From: Mucilaginibacter straminoryzae
Lineage (GTDB): Bacteria; Bacteroidota; Bacteroidia; Sphingobacteriales; Sphingobacteriaceae
NCBI RefSeq assembly: GCF_022953055.1
Contig: NZ_JALJEJ010000002.1
Coordinates: forward strand, 744,001-808,000
Direction of reading: 5' to 3'
Length of the DNA stretch: 64,000 nucleotides
In this document: one piece after another, positions 28,742 to 36,987 of the stretch
Numbering within the stretch: position 1 is the first letter of the stretch
How the letters are laid out: every line of letters starts with the position of its first letter
Made by a program: the position numbers and the translations under genes
Notes under the pieces: generated by a model
What the model saw: only the letters and a program-made list of their open reading frames with translations
The model's database searches: none
Told to the model about the DNA's origin: nothing

Positions 28742-29557
28742 TTTCTTCTTATTGTTTAGCTGCTTGTTAGCCCGCTTTAATTCTTTAGTGACATCGCCAA
28801 GTCGCCTCTCAACTGGTAAATCTTCAGGGTTTAACCCGGTATTCTCTTTTACCATTTTTCTTATATCAGATCCAACTTTGTTATGTACTTGAATAGCATG
28901 GTTTTCATTGAAGATGTTAAGTTGTTTTAGCTTCTCTTCTGTTAGTGCTATTCTAAACAGATTTGCGGACAACTCAGTTTTGCCCATATAATCGTAAAGA
29001 TTTTCTGTTGGCTTAATGCCTTTTTTAGCCGTAAGCTTTTTGATGCCTGTGTTATACAGTCCCCTATATCCAGCATCCATAAAAAAGGCGTAATTTACAA
29101 CTCCGGATGCTTTCGCTGTAGAAGTTAAAGACTTGTTGCCGTCCTTAATCTCTTCACGTGTAAGTAAACGCTCTACATCATTAGCGCCGGAAAGCATTAA
29201 GTTTATTTGTTCTGCCTGTTTTGCAAAATATACTTGCGCTGCCGCTACCTCCGGCTTTTTTGTATCGCCGTTCATTGCTATCATATAGCATGCGAAGCGA
29301 GTAAGCTTATAGTCTGTAATATGATTGCCATCTACTATCCTTTCGGCTTTTATAAAATTGTCGTGGCAATCAATATTTATTGACAGGCAAGCGGTCATAG
29401 CCCTGTTAATAGGCTTTGTAAATGCTTGTAAAGTAGGATATCCCATCATCTTCATAAAATCACTAGCCCACCAATAAGTTATTCCATTTTGGTGGCTAAA
29501 ATCTTCAAAAGAGAGAGATTGGCTTGTTTCCTGTGGGTGATCCTTGCTATCTGTCAT
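28739..29557 (-). CDS. DinD-like DNA-damage-inducible protein (BRO-N-type domain)
   Basis: 272 residues from ATG 29557. The N-terminal half matches the DinD/BRO layout: FSHQNGITYWWASDFMKMMGYPTLQAF, then YKLTRFACYMIAMNGDTKKPEVA with AQVYFAKQ (about 95-125); the C-terminal half has GYRGLYNTGIKKL and a lysine-rich tail. E. coli DinD is SOS-induced and inhibits RecA activity; the function of this homologue is unproven. The gene is isolated, flanked by repeat-rich gaps, and seems more AT-rich than its neighbours, consistent with lateral gain. I did not find a clear LexA box. Confidence 0.85.
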   Translation of the reverse strand: MTDSKDHPQETSQSLSFEDFSHQNGITYWWASDFMKMMGYPTLQAFTKPINRAMTACLSINIDCHDNFIKAERIVDGNHITDYKLTRFACYMIAMNGDTKKPEVAAAQVYFAKQAEQINLMLSGANDVERLLTREEIKDGNKSLTSTAKASGVVNYAFFMDAGYRGLYNTGIKKLTAKKGIKPTENLYDYMGKTELSANLFRIALTEEKLKQLNIFNENHAIQVHNKVGSDIRKMVKENTGLNPEDLPVERRLGDVTKELKRANKQLNNKKK

Positions 29558-29744
29558 TACTTTAAATATACGCAAAAATAACCATAATCTTAGCAACTAT
29601 TTTGCTTTTTTTTGATCTGTTTTTGTTTCCACAGCCATTTTTATAATTTGTGTAAAGTCCCGTCGAACTTTACCTTTCCCTCATACTTTTCAGCGCGTGG
29701 CTTTGGTTCTGCTTTTTTCTTATATTCGACTTAAAACTTTCCCT

Positions 29745-31607
29745 ATGCGTAAACTCCTCTCCGTTTTATTCTTATTAATTTCTGCCTTCGCCTTTGCACA
29801 ACCCGGTTCTGCCGATGCCCAGTATGTGAAGGATAACTACGAAAAGTTTGAGTACCAGATACCCATGCGGGATGGTAAGAAGCTATTTACCTCGGTGTAT
29901 GTACCCAAAGACCATAGCAAGCAGTACCCCATCATGATGGATCGCACCTGTTATAGTGTGGCACCTTATGGCACCGATAAATACAAGACTTCATTAGGTC
30001 CTTCTCCCCTGTTCCTGCACGATGGCTACATCTTTGTTTACCAGGATGTACGCGGCCGCTGGATGAGTGAGGGTATCTACGAGGAAATGACGCCGGAGAA
30101 AGAAACGCACGCTACCAACAAAGATGTGGACGAAGGCACGGACACCTATGACACCATCGACTGGTTGATCAAGAACATTCCGAATAACAATGGCAAGGTA
30201 GGTGTTTGGGGAATATCTTATCCGGGTTTCTACACCACAACGGCATTACTGAGCCGTCACCCTGCGCTCGCAGCCGCTTCGCCACAGGCACCCATTGCAG
30301 ACCTTTGGCGAGATGACGGCTGGCATAATGGCGCTTTCTTCCTGGTAGCCAACTTTGGCTTCTATCCGGGCTTTACCAACCGCCAGGATGATAAACCAAC
30401 CCAACGCAGGGGTAAAGTGTTTGATCCGGGAACAGAAGACGGCTACGACTTTTTTATGAAGATGGGGCCGATGAAAAATACCAACGATAAGTATTATAAG
30501 GATACCATCAGGCTTTGGAACGAAATGCTGGAACACCCGGACTATGACCAGCATTGGAAAGACCGCAACGTGTTGTATCATTTGCATGATATTAAAACGC
30601 CAACCCTGGTAACCGGCGGCTGGTACGATGCCGAAGATTTGTATGGCGCAATCAATACTTACAAAACCTTAGTTAAAAACAACCCCAATACGCCCGTTTA
30701 TTTTGCAATGGGCCCATGGGTACATGGGGGTTGGTCGCGCGGTAACGGTGATCACCTCGGCGATGTAGATTTTGAGCAGAATACTGCGCCATATTACAGG
30801 GAGAAGATCGAATTCGCTTTCTTCCAACATTATCTTAAAGGTTCGCCCTTAGATCTGCCTAAAGTTTCGGTTTTTCAAACCGGTGTGAATCAATGGAAAA
30901 CTTATAATACCTGGCCCGCGCCTGAAGCAAAGGAAAAGAACCTGTACCTGCTACCTGGTGGCAAATTAGGCTTTGCAGCACCTTCAACTGATAAAAACGC
31001 TGTTAAAGAATTTGTGTCCGATCCGTCGAATCCTGTTCCTTTCCTGAACCGGAAAAGCATGGATATGGACCGCGATTACATGACGGCCGATCAACGTTTT
31101 GTCACCTCACGTCCTGACGTGCTGAGCTGGCAAAGCGATGTGCTGAAAGAAGACATGACCATTGCCGGTAATATCTGGGCGAATTTAAAGGTATCGACTA
31201 CAGGTACCGATGCTGACTGGATTGTAAAGGTAATAGATGTTTACCCGGACACCGCTAAAAATAACCGTTGGTCGGCCAAGGAAGTAAATATGGCCGGTTA
31301 TCAGCAAATGGTTCGTAGCGAAGCCATGCGTGGGAAGTACCGGAATAACATTTCAAAACCCGAACCTTTTGTACCCGGAAAGGTAACACCAGTAAATTTC
31401 GAACTTCAGGATATCCTGCACACCTTTAAAAAGGGCCATCGGATAATGGTGCAGGTACAAAGCACCTGGTTCCCACTGGTAGACCGCAACCCGCAGAAGT
31501 TTACCAATATTATGAAAGCCGGTGAGCAGGATTTTCAAAAGGAAACACATAAGATATACACCTCTAAGCAATACCCCAGCTTTTTAAAAGTAAGGGTGAT
31601 ACAATAG
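29745..31607 (+). CDS. CocE/NonD-family hydrolase (X-Pro dipeptidyl-peptidase S15 fold), secreted
   Basis: 620 residues from ATG 29745 with a clear signal peptide (AFAFAQ, 14-19). Alpha/beta hydrolase domain with nucleophile Ser158 in GISYPG, an acid at VTGGWYDAEDLYG and a His in GPWVHGGW; then a C-terminal jelly-roll domain. Members are acyl-peptide or ester hydrolases such as alpha-amino acid ester hydrolase and glutaryl-7-ACA acylase; the substrate here is unknown. Probably periplasmic. Confidence 0.93.
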   Translation: MRKLLSVLFLLISAFAFAQPGSADAQYVKDNYEKFEYQIPMRDGKKLFTSVYVPKDHSKQYPIMMDRTCYSVAPYGTDKYKTSLGPSPLFLHDGYIFVYQDVRGRWMSEGIYEEMTPEKETHATNKDVDEGTDTYDTIDWLIKNIPNNNGKVGVWGISYPGFYTTTALLSRHPALAAASPQAPIADLWRDDGWHNGAFFLVANFGFYPGFTNRQDDKPTQRRGKVFDPGTEDGYDFFMKMGPMKNTNDKYYKDTIRLWNEMLEHPDYDQHWKDRNVLYHLHDIKTPTLVTGGWYDAEDLYGAINTYKTLVKNNPNTPVYFAMGPWVHGGWSRGNGDHLGDVDFEQNTAPYYREKIEFAFFQHYLKGSPLDLPKVSVFQTGVNQWKTYNTWPAPEAKEKNLYLLPGGKLGFAAPSTDKNAVKEFVSDPSNPVPFLNRKSMDMDRDYMTADQRFVTSRPDVLSWQSDVLKEDMTIAGNIWANLKVSTTGTDADWIVKVIDVYPDTAKNNRWSAKEVNMAGYQQMVRSEAMRGKYRNNISKPEPFVPGKVTPVNFELQDILHTFKKGHRIMVQVQSTWFPLVDRNPQKFTNIMKAGEQDFQKETHKIYTSKQYPSFLKVRVIQ

Positions 31608-31611
31608 CAAT

Positions 31612-31650
31612 AAAAAGCCGCTTCTCAGAATACTTGGAAGCGGCTTTTTC
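31612..31650. terminator. Bidirectional terminator between the CocE-type gene and ilvA
   Basis: AAAAAGCCGCTTC / GAAGCGGCTTTTT perfect stem with T-runs on both strands, shared by the two convergent genes. Confidence 0.88.
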
Positions 31651-31684
31651 AATAGTCAGCTATTTTCTGCTCAATATCCTCTGG

Positions 31685-32935
31685 CTATACCAGGTACTCA
31701 AACAGTGTCTGGTCGCGGTTAATTTCTATCACATCAAAACGATGCTCTTCCATGCGCTTCAGTAAGGCTGGATAGTCTTCTGCATCTTTTAGTTCGATAC
31801 CTACTAAAGCCGGGCCGCTTTCGCGCTCAGTTTTCTTGATAAACTCGAAACGGGTAATGTCATCACCGGGGCCAAGCACACTGCTTACAAATAACTTTAA
31901 TGCTCCGGGCCGTTGAGGGAATCGGACGATGAAATAATGCTTCAGGCCTTCGTACAGCAACGATTGCTCTTTAATGTCCTGCATACGGTCAATATCATTG
32001 TTACCACCGCTTACCACACAAACTACCTTTTTGCCTTTGATCTTGTCTTTTACAAAATCCAGTGCCGCTACAGATAACGCTCCGGCTGGCTCTACCACAA
32101 TAGCATCCTCGTTATACAGCTTTAATATGGCCGAGCATACCTTCCCTTCCGGGATCAGCAGCATGTCGTCCAGAATATCGCGGGATAGTTCGAAAGTGAG
32201 GTGGCCGATCCGCTTTACAGCCGCGCCATCAACAAAACGATTGATCTTTGGCAACGTAACCGGTTCGCCCGCTTCCAAAGCTTTAAACATAGAAGGCGCG
32301 CCTTCCGGCTCTACGCCGATAACTGAGATGTGATGGTTATGTTGTTTCAGGTAGTTACCCACTCCCGCAGCCAGTCCGCCACCACCGATGGGTACTATTA
32401 CCACATCCAGGTCTGGCAGGTCTTCCAGTATCTCTACCCCTACGGTACCCTGCCCTTCGATGATCCGTTCGTTATCAAAAGGCGGAATAAACGTCATTTG
32501 GTGAGCTTCTGTGTAAGCCAGCGCTTCGCGCAAACAATCGTCGAAAGTATCGCCAACCAGCACAATTTCGATATTGCCGTTGCCGAACATCTCGGTCTGT
32601 TTCACCTTTTGTTTCGGTGTGATCTCGGGCATGAAAATTACCCCTTTTGTCCCCAGCCTTTTGCAAGAGAATGCAACACCCTGGGCATGGTTACCCGCAC
32701 TGGCACAAACCACGCCCCTGCTTAACTCTTCCTGGTTAAGCTGGCTGATCATGTTGTAGGCACCTCTTAACTTATAAGAACGTACCACCTGCAGGTCTTC
32801 GCGCTTCAGGTAAATTTCACACCCGTAACGTTCTGATAAACGCGCGTTATATTCTAAAGGCGTACGGCGCACAACATCTTTCAGTCGCGCGGCAGCCGAA
32901 GTAAAATCAAGTATATGTTTGGTAGCTGTTTCCAT
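31685..32935 (-). CDS. ilvA: Threonine ammonia-lyase (threonine dehydratase), isoleucine pathway
   Basis: Makes 2-oxobutanoate from threonine, the first committed step to isoleucine. 416 residues: PLP lysine in SYKLRG (Lys55), the GGGGLAAG phosphate loop, and one ACT-like regulatory domain at about 335-416. Two such domains are present in E. coli IlvA, one here. The start overlaps the leuA stop by one base (TAATG). Last gene of the branched-chain locus. Confidence 0.95.
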   Translation of the reverse strand: METATKHILDFTSAAARLKDVVRRTPLEYNARLSERYGCEIYLKREDLQVVRSYKLRGAYNMISQLNQEELSRGVVCASAGNHAQGVAFSCKRLGTKGVIFMPEITPKQKVKQTEMFGNGNIEIVLVGDTFDDCLREALAYTEAHQMTFIPPFDNERIIEGQGTVGVEILEDLPDLDVVIVPIGGGGLAAGVGNYLKQHNHHISVIGVEPEGAPSMFKALEAGEPVTLPKINRFVDGAAVKRIGHLTFELSRDILDDMLLIPEGKVCSAILKLYNEDAIVVEPAGALSVAALDFVKDKIKGKKVVCVVSGGNNDIDRMQDIKEQSLLYEGLKHYFIVRFPQRPGALKLFVSSVLGPGDDITRFEFIKKTERESGPALVGIELKDAEDYPALLKRMEEHRFDVIEINRDQTLFEYLV

Positions 32936-34104
32936 TATTGCACCTTAGCCAACTGACCGACCATTAAGCCTTTCAAATCTTCATCATCAATATTCAATTT
33001 ACTATCGGCAAGGGTCAGGAAGCGGGCGTAAGCATCGGCCAGTTCTTCTTTATTTAAAGTGTAGCCTAATCTTTCTAAATGGAACTTCAAAGCGTGGCGG
33101 CCGCTGCGGGCAGTCAGTACGATACTCGCACTTGGGAAACCTACGTCTTCGGGGCGAATGATCTCGTAATTCTCGCGGTTCTTCAGGAAGCCATCCTGGT
33201 GGATACCAGAACTATGGGCGAAAGCATTGGCGCCAACGATCGCCTTATTAGGCTGCACCGGCATACGCATCTGCGTGCTCACCATACGGCTTAATTCATA
33301 GAACTGTTTTGTATTGATATTGGTATGCAGGCCCAAATCGTGATGCGTTTTCAGGATCATCACCACTTCTTCGATAGAAGTATTTCCCGCACGTTCACCG
33401 ATACCGTTAATGGTACCTTCTATCTGGCGGGCACCGTTCTGTAAACCGGCGACAGAGTTGGCCGTAGCCAAACCTAAATCGTTATGGCAATGAACAGAAA
33501 TGATCGCCTTGTCAATATTTTTTACGTTTTCTTTCAGGAAACGAATCTTGCTGCCGTACTGGTCTGGTAAACAATAACCGTTAGTATCCGGAATGTTGAC
33601 GACAGTTGCACCAGCCGCGATGACGGACTCTACCATCAAAGCCAGATAATGAATATCGGCACGACCAGCATCCTCGGCGTAAAACTCAATATCTTCTACA
33701 AACTTCTTGGCGTATTTCACCGCAGCTACAGCACGTTCCAGAATTTCTTCGCGGGTGCTGTTGAACTTGGTGCGGATGTGCATATCCGAAGAGCCAATAC
33801 CCGTGTGGATACGCGGATGCTTGGCATACTTCAGCGCCTCGGCGGCAGCGTCAATATCTTTTTGATGGGCGCGGGTAAGCGCACAAACGGTAGGGTTGGT
33901 AACAGCTTTAGCTATTTCTACCACACTTTGAAAATCCCCGGGGCTGGATGCCGGGAAGCCTGCTTCAATAATGTCTATGCCCAGCGACTCCAGTTCGCGG
34001 GCAATTTCTATCTTTTCAGGGGTAGTTAACTGGCAGCCTGGTACCTGCTCACCATCACGCAAGGTGGTGTCAAATACATAAACGCGGTTTGGATCGTGTA
34101 ACAT
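32935..34104 (-). CDS. leuA: 2-isopropylmalate synthase, short form
   Basis: Condenses acetyl-CoA with 2-oxoisovalerate, committing carbon to leucine. 389 residues with the HMGL-like barrel: [12 protein letters not shown] (about 11-22), [13 protein letters not shown] and NGIGERAGN. The family usually has about 510 residues, the last 120 forming the leucine-sensing LeuA dimer domain; here that domain is absent, so feedback control may be lost or exerted elsewhere. Neighbouring leuBCD support isopropylmalate rather than homocitrate synthase. Confidence 0.9.
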   Translation of the reverse strand: MLHDPNRVYVFDTTLRDGEQVPGCQLTTPEKIEIARELESLGIDIIEAGFPASSPGDFQSVVEIAKAVTNPTVCALTRAHQKDIDAAAEALKYAKHPRIHTGIGSSDMHIRTKFNSTREEILERAVAAVKYAKKFVEDIEFYAEDAGRADIHYLALMVESVIAAGATVVNIPDTNGYCLPDQYGSKIRFLKENVKNIDKAIISVHCHNDLGLATANSVAGLQNGARQIEGTINGIGERAGNTSIEEVVMILKTHHDLGLHTNINTKQFYELSRMVSTQMRMPVQPNKAIVGANAFAHSSGIHQDGFLKNRENYEIIRPEDVGFPSASIVLTARSGRHALKFHLERLGYTLNKEELADAYARFLTLADSKLNIDDEDLKGLMVGQLAKVQ

Positions 34105-34108
34105 ATGT

Positions 34109-34143
34109 TTTAGATTTTAGATGTGAGATACGAGATTTGAGAC
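34109..34143. repeat. Heptad array (TTTAGAT/GAGAT type), left arm
   Basis: Five exact heptamers: TTTAGAT twice, then GTGAGAT, ACGAGAT and TTGAGAC. It begins 5 bp upstream of leuA and is inverted relative to 34211-34245. Confidence 0.85.
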
Positions 34144-34210
34144 GTTTTCGTCACCTACCTCAACTCACCATATTTATTATTTTCTATATTTTAACTTATC
34201 ATTAGATATG

Positions 34211-34245
34211 GTCTCAAATCTCATATCTAACATCTCATATCTCTT
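34211..34245. repeat. Heptad array (ATCTCAT type), right arm
   Basis: Five exact heptamers: GTCTCAA, ATCTCAT, ATCTAAC, ATCTCAT, ATCTCTT. Inverted partner of 34109-34143. It overlaps the last codons and stop of the methyltransferase gene, so the array supplies the TGA. Confidence 0.85.
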
Positions 34246-34993
34246 TAACTGCTATAAATCTTAATCTCTTATAATCGGCGTACCACTGGCCGTTTTCTTC
34301 GTAATCAGGACGAAGAATTTCGGTGATCTCTGCCAGCATCTGTTGTTTATCCTGCCCAGGCACGCCTTCAAAATAAATGGCGCCGAACATTTCTATCCAT
34401 TTGGACACACCCTGATCGCCATCCTGTAAAGGTGTCTTACGATCAAAGTGCGAAGCGAAAACCACCCGGAAGCCGTGAGACTCTAACCAGCTGGCATATT
34501 CGCCTGTTGAAGGGAAATACCACTGGTTGATCTCTGCCTTTTCGTGGTAACCGTATTTCTTTAATGTATCCTTCGTCGCCTTGATCAATTTCTGCACATT
34601 TCCTTTGCCACCCATTTCGGCCACAAAGCGGCCGCCAGGTTTCAGACTGTTGAATACAGACTGCATCATGCCATCCTGGTTTTTCACCCAGTGCAGGGCA
34701 GCATTAGAAAAAACAGCGTCAAACTCACCTTCTAATTGAAAGTCACCCGCATCTGCCACTTCAAACTGTACATCCGGATAGTTTTTCCTGGCTTGTGCAA
34801 TCATCTCTGGCGAGTAATCAGTACCGACAACTTCGGCACCTTGATTCTTGATCTGTTGCGTAAGGTAACCTGTACCGCAACCCACATCGTGAATGCGCTC
34901 ACCGGGTTTTACATCCAGCAATTCGAGCACATTTTCGCCAAATTGAAAGACGAATGCGTGTTTCTGATCATATAAATCTGCGTTCCAGTTCAT
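34235..34993 (-). CDS. Class I SAM-dependent methyltransferase
   Basis: 252 residues with motif I VGCGTGYLTQQI (about 39-50), motif II around VVGTDYSPEMI, and FDAVFSNAALHWV, a layout like trans-aconitate 2-methyltransferase and related small-molecule enzymes. It lies inside the leucine genes (between leuB and leuA) on the same strand, so a substrate from that pathway is possible but unproven. Its stop codon lies in a heptad array. ATG at 34993. Confidence 0.85.
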   Translation of the reverse strand: MNWNADLYDQKHAFVFQFGENVLELLDVKPGERIHDVGCGTGYLTQQIKNQGAEVVGTDYSPEMIAQARKNYPDVQFEVADAGDFQLEGEFDAVFSNAALHWVKNQDGMMQSVFNSLKPGGRFVAEMGGKGNVQKLIKATKDTLKKYGYHEKAEINQWYFPSTGEYASWLESHGFRVVFASHFDRKTPLQDGDQGVSKWIEMFGAIYFEGVPGQDKQQMLAEITEILRPDYEENGQWYADYKRLRFIAVKEI

Positions 34994-35000
34994 GTGGCGA

Positions 35001-35030
35001 CCTCTCCCTAACCCTCTCCAGAGGAGAGGG
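35001..35030. repeat. CCTC palindromic element upstream of the methyltransferase gene
   Basis: CCTCTCCCTAACCCTCTCC followed by AGAGGAGAGGG; a canonical copy of the dispersed palindrome. Confidence 0.85.
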
Positions 35031-35063
35031 AATTTTTGTCATTTTATCAAGTTAAACCTACTT

Positions 35064-35093
35064 CTCTCCCTCCCTTAGGGAGGGTTGGGTGGG
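35064..35093. repeat. CCTC palindromic element after leuB
   Basis: CTCTCCCTCCCTTAGGGAGG with a GTTGGGTGGG tail, abutting the leuB stop codon. Confidence 0.8.
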
Positions 35094-36167
35094 CTATTTT
35101 AAATATTCCAGCACCTTCTGCCCCATAGCAGTGGTACCCAATATTTTTGCCTTATCTGTATGCGCGTCGGCAATATCACCTGTGCGGTAACCTGCTTTCA
35201 ATGCTTTGTCAATGGCATCAGTAATCTTTTTGGCTTCTTCTTTCAGCCCAAAGCTGATCTCGAGCATTAAAGCCACAGAAAGAATGGAAGCCAGCGGATT
35301 AGCCTTATCCTGCCCGGCAATGTCATGTGCAGAACCATGGATAGGCTCAAAGAAACCGGTACCATCACCTACTGAAGCAGATGCGAGCATACCCATAGAG
35401 CCCGCAATTTGCGAAGCTTCATCCGTTAAGATATCACCGAACAAATTAGCCGTAAGCACCACGTCGAATTTCTTAGGGTTCTTCACCAGTTGCATCGCGG
35501 CGTTATCGATGAACATATGCTCGGTCTCTACATCCGGGTATTGTTTTGCCAGTTCCTGTACCACTTCGCGCCAAAGGCGTGAAGCTTCCAAAACATTGGC
35601 TTTATCAACAGAACACAGGCGCTTGCTGCGTGCGCGTGCCGCTTCAAAAGCTTTATGGGCAATACGCTCTACTTCATAACGGTGATAGATCATTAAATCC
35701 GAAGCGCTGTTTCTGTCTTCGCTACGTTTCTTTTCACCAAAGTATACATCTCCGGTTAACTCACGGAAAAACAGGATATCCGTACCACGTAATACTTCCG
35801 GCTTAAGGCTCGATGCGTCCAGCAGTTCATCGAACAGCATGATCGGACGCAGGTTAGCATATAAGCCCAGTTCTTTACGAATCTTTAACAATCCCTGCTC
35901 CGGGCGAACCTTTGCAGATGGATCATTATCATATTTAATGTGCCCGATGGCACCGAATAAAATAGCATCGCTTGCCTTAGCTTTCTCCAGTGTTTCGTCC
36001 GGCAGCGGATTACCTGTAGCTTCGATCGCCGCGTGGCCCATCAAGGCCTCGTCAAACGTAAACTCGTGACCGCCTTGTTTGCCAATTTCTTCTAAAACAG
36101 CCTTGCCCCAAGTTGTCACCTCGGGCCCAATGCCATCACCAGGGATAACTAATATGTGTTTCTTCAT
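35094..36167 (-). CDS. leuB: 3-isopropylmalate dehydrogenase
   Basis: NAD-dependent oxidative decarboxylation in leucine synthesis. 357 residues from ATG 36167 (MKKHILVIPGDGIGPEV). Family motifs include the substrate loop LGLYANLRPI and the metal/NAD signature NLFGDILTDEASQIAGSMGM (shown in part: LFGDILTDEA). An upstream in-frame extension (to 36215) is translated heptad array and is rejected. Confidence 0.96.
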   Translation of the reverse strand: MKKHILVIPGDGIGPEVTTWGKAVLEEIGKQGGHEFTFDEALMGHAAIEATGNPLPDETLEKAKASDAILFGAIGHIKYDNDPSAKVRPEQGLLKIRKELGLYANLRPIMLFDELLDASSLKPEVLRGTDILFFRELTGDVYFGEKKRSEDRNSASDLMIYHRYEVERIAHKAFEAARARSKRLCSVDKANVLEASRLWREVVQELAKQYPDVETEHMFIDNAAMQLVKNPKKFDVVLTANLFGDILTDEASQIAGSMGMLASASVGDGTGFFEPIHGSAHDIAGQDKANPLASILSVALMLEISFGLKEEAKKITDAIDKALKAGYRTGDIADAHTDKAKILGTTAMGQKVLEYLK

Positions 36168-36172
36168 TATTT

Positions 36173-36200
36173 CAGTTGTCAGTTTTAAGTTGCCAGTTGC
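36173..36200. repeat. Heptad array (CAGTTGT type) between leuD and leuB
   Basis: Four exact heptamers: CAGTTGT, CAGTTTT, AAGTTGC, CAGTTGC, ending near a GGCACTCGCAACTCATTACA motif resembling the 28503 repeat. Confidence 0.75.
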
Positions 36201-36246
36201 GTGTTTTTGCCACATGGCACTCGCAACTCATTACACGCACCTCACT

Positions 36247-36837
36247 TTATCTCCTTGCTTCAAATTCTTCTACCTTCGCTTTATTGCTCAGGATATAGTC
36301 GATATCGTCATACCCGTTAATCAGGCAAGCCTTTTTGTACGGGTTGATCTCAAAGCTTTCCTGCTCACCTGTACTTACAATTTTAATGAACTGCTCTTCC
36401 AGGTTAATCTCTATCTGCGCATGATGATCGCGGTAGATCTCATCAAAAAGCTTCGCCAGAAATTCGTCGCTTACCTGTACCGGCAGTAAACCATTGTTAA
36501 GGGCGTTACCTTTAAAAATATCGGCAAAGAAGCTGCTTACTACGGCCTCGAAACCATAATCTGAAATAGCCCAGGCGGCATGCTCGCGGCTACTACCGCA
36601 ACCAAAGTTTTTTCCTGCTACTAGAACTTTACCAGCGTAGGTAGGATTATTCAGTACAAAATCCTGCTTCGGCTGATCTTCACTATCAAAGCGCCAGTCG
36701 CGGAACAGGTTGTTACCAAAACCTTCGCGGGTAGTGGCTTTTAAAAACCTCGCCGGGATGATCTGGTCGGTATCGATATTTTCAATCGGCAGCGGTACTG
36801 CCGGTGAAATAATGTGTTTGAATATTTTAGTACTCAT
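36247..36837 (-). CDS. leuD: 3-isopropylmalate dehydratase small subunit
   Basis: Swivelling domain of isopropylmalate isomerase, partner of LeuC. 196 residues from ATG 36837, with [25 protein letters not shown] and normal length. A GTG/ATG start 15 bp upstream is possible. The gap to leuC contains a nested repeat. Confidence 0.95.
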   Translation of the reverse strand: MSTKIFKHIISPAVPLPIENIDTDQIIPARFLKATTREGFGNNLFRDWRFDSEDQPKQDFVLNNPTYAGKVLVAGKNFGCGSSREHAAWAISDYGFEAVVSSFFADIFKGNALNNGLLPVQVSDEFLAKLFDEIYRDHHAQIEINLEEQFIKIVSTGEQESFEINPYKKACLINGYDDIDYILSNKAKVEEFEARR

Positions 36838-36858
36838 GTTGTTTACTCTCATTTAGTC

Positions 36859-36984
36859 GTCATTGCGAGGAACGAAGTAATTTGTGCCTCACCCCAACCC
36901 TCTCCTCCGGAGAAGGAGTTAAAGTCTCCCCTTTGGGGAGATTTAGAGGGGCTTACAGATTGCCGCGCTTCGCTCGCAATGACA
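36859..36984. repeat. Nested palindromic element between leuC and leuD
   Basis: Outer arms GTCATTGCGAGGAACGAAG and CTTCGCTCGCAATGAC; between them a double CCTC palindrome (about 36887-36953). The same nested design occurs three times at 50301-51130. Confidence 0.85.
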
Positions 36985-36987
36985 TCA

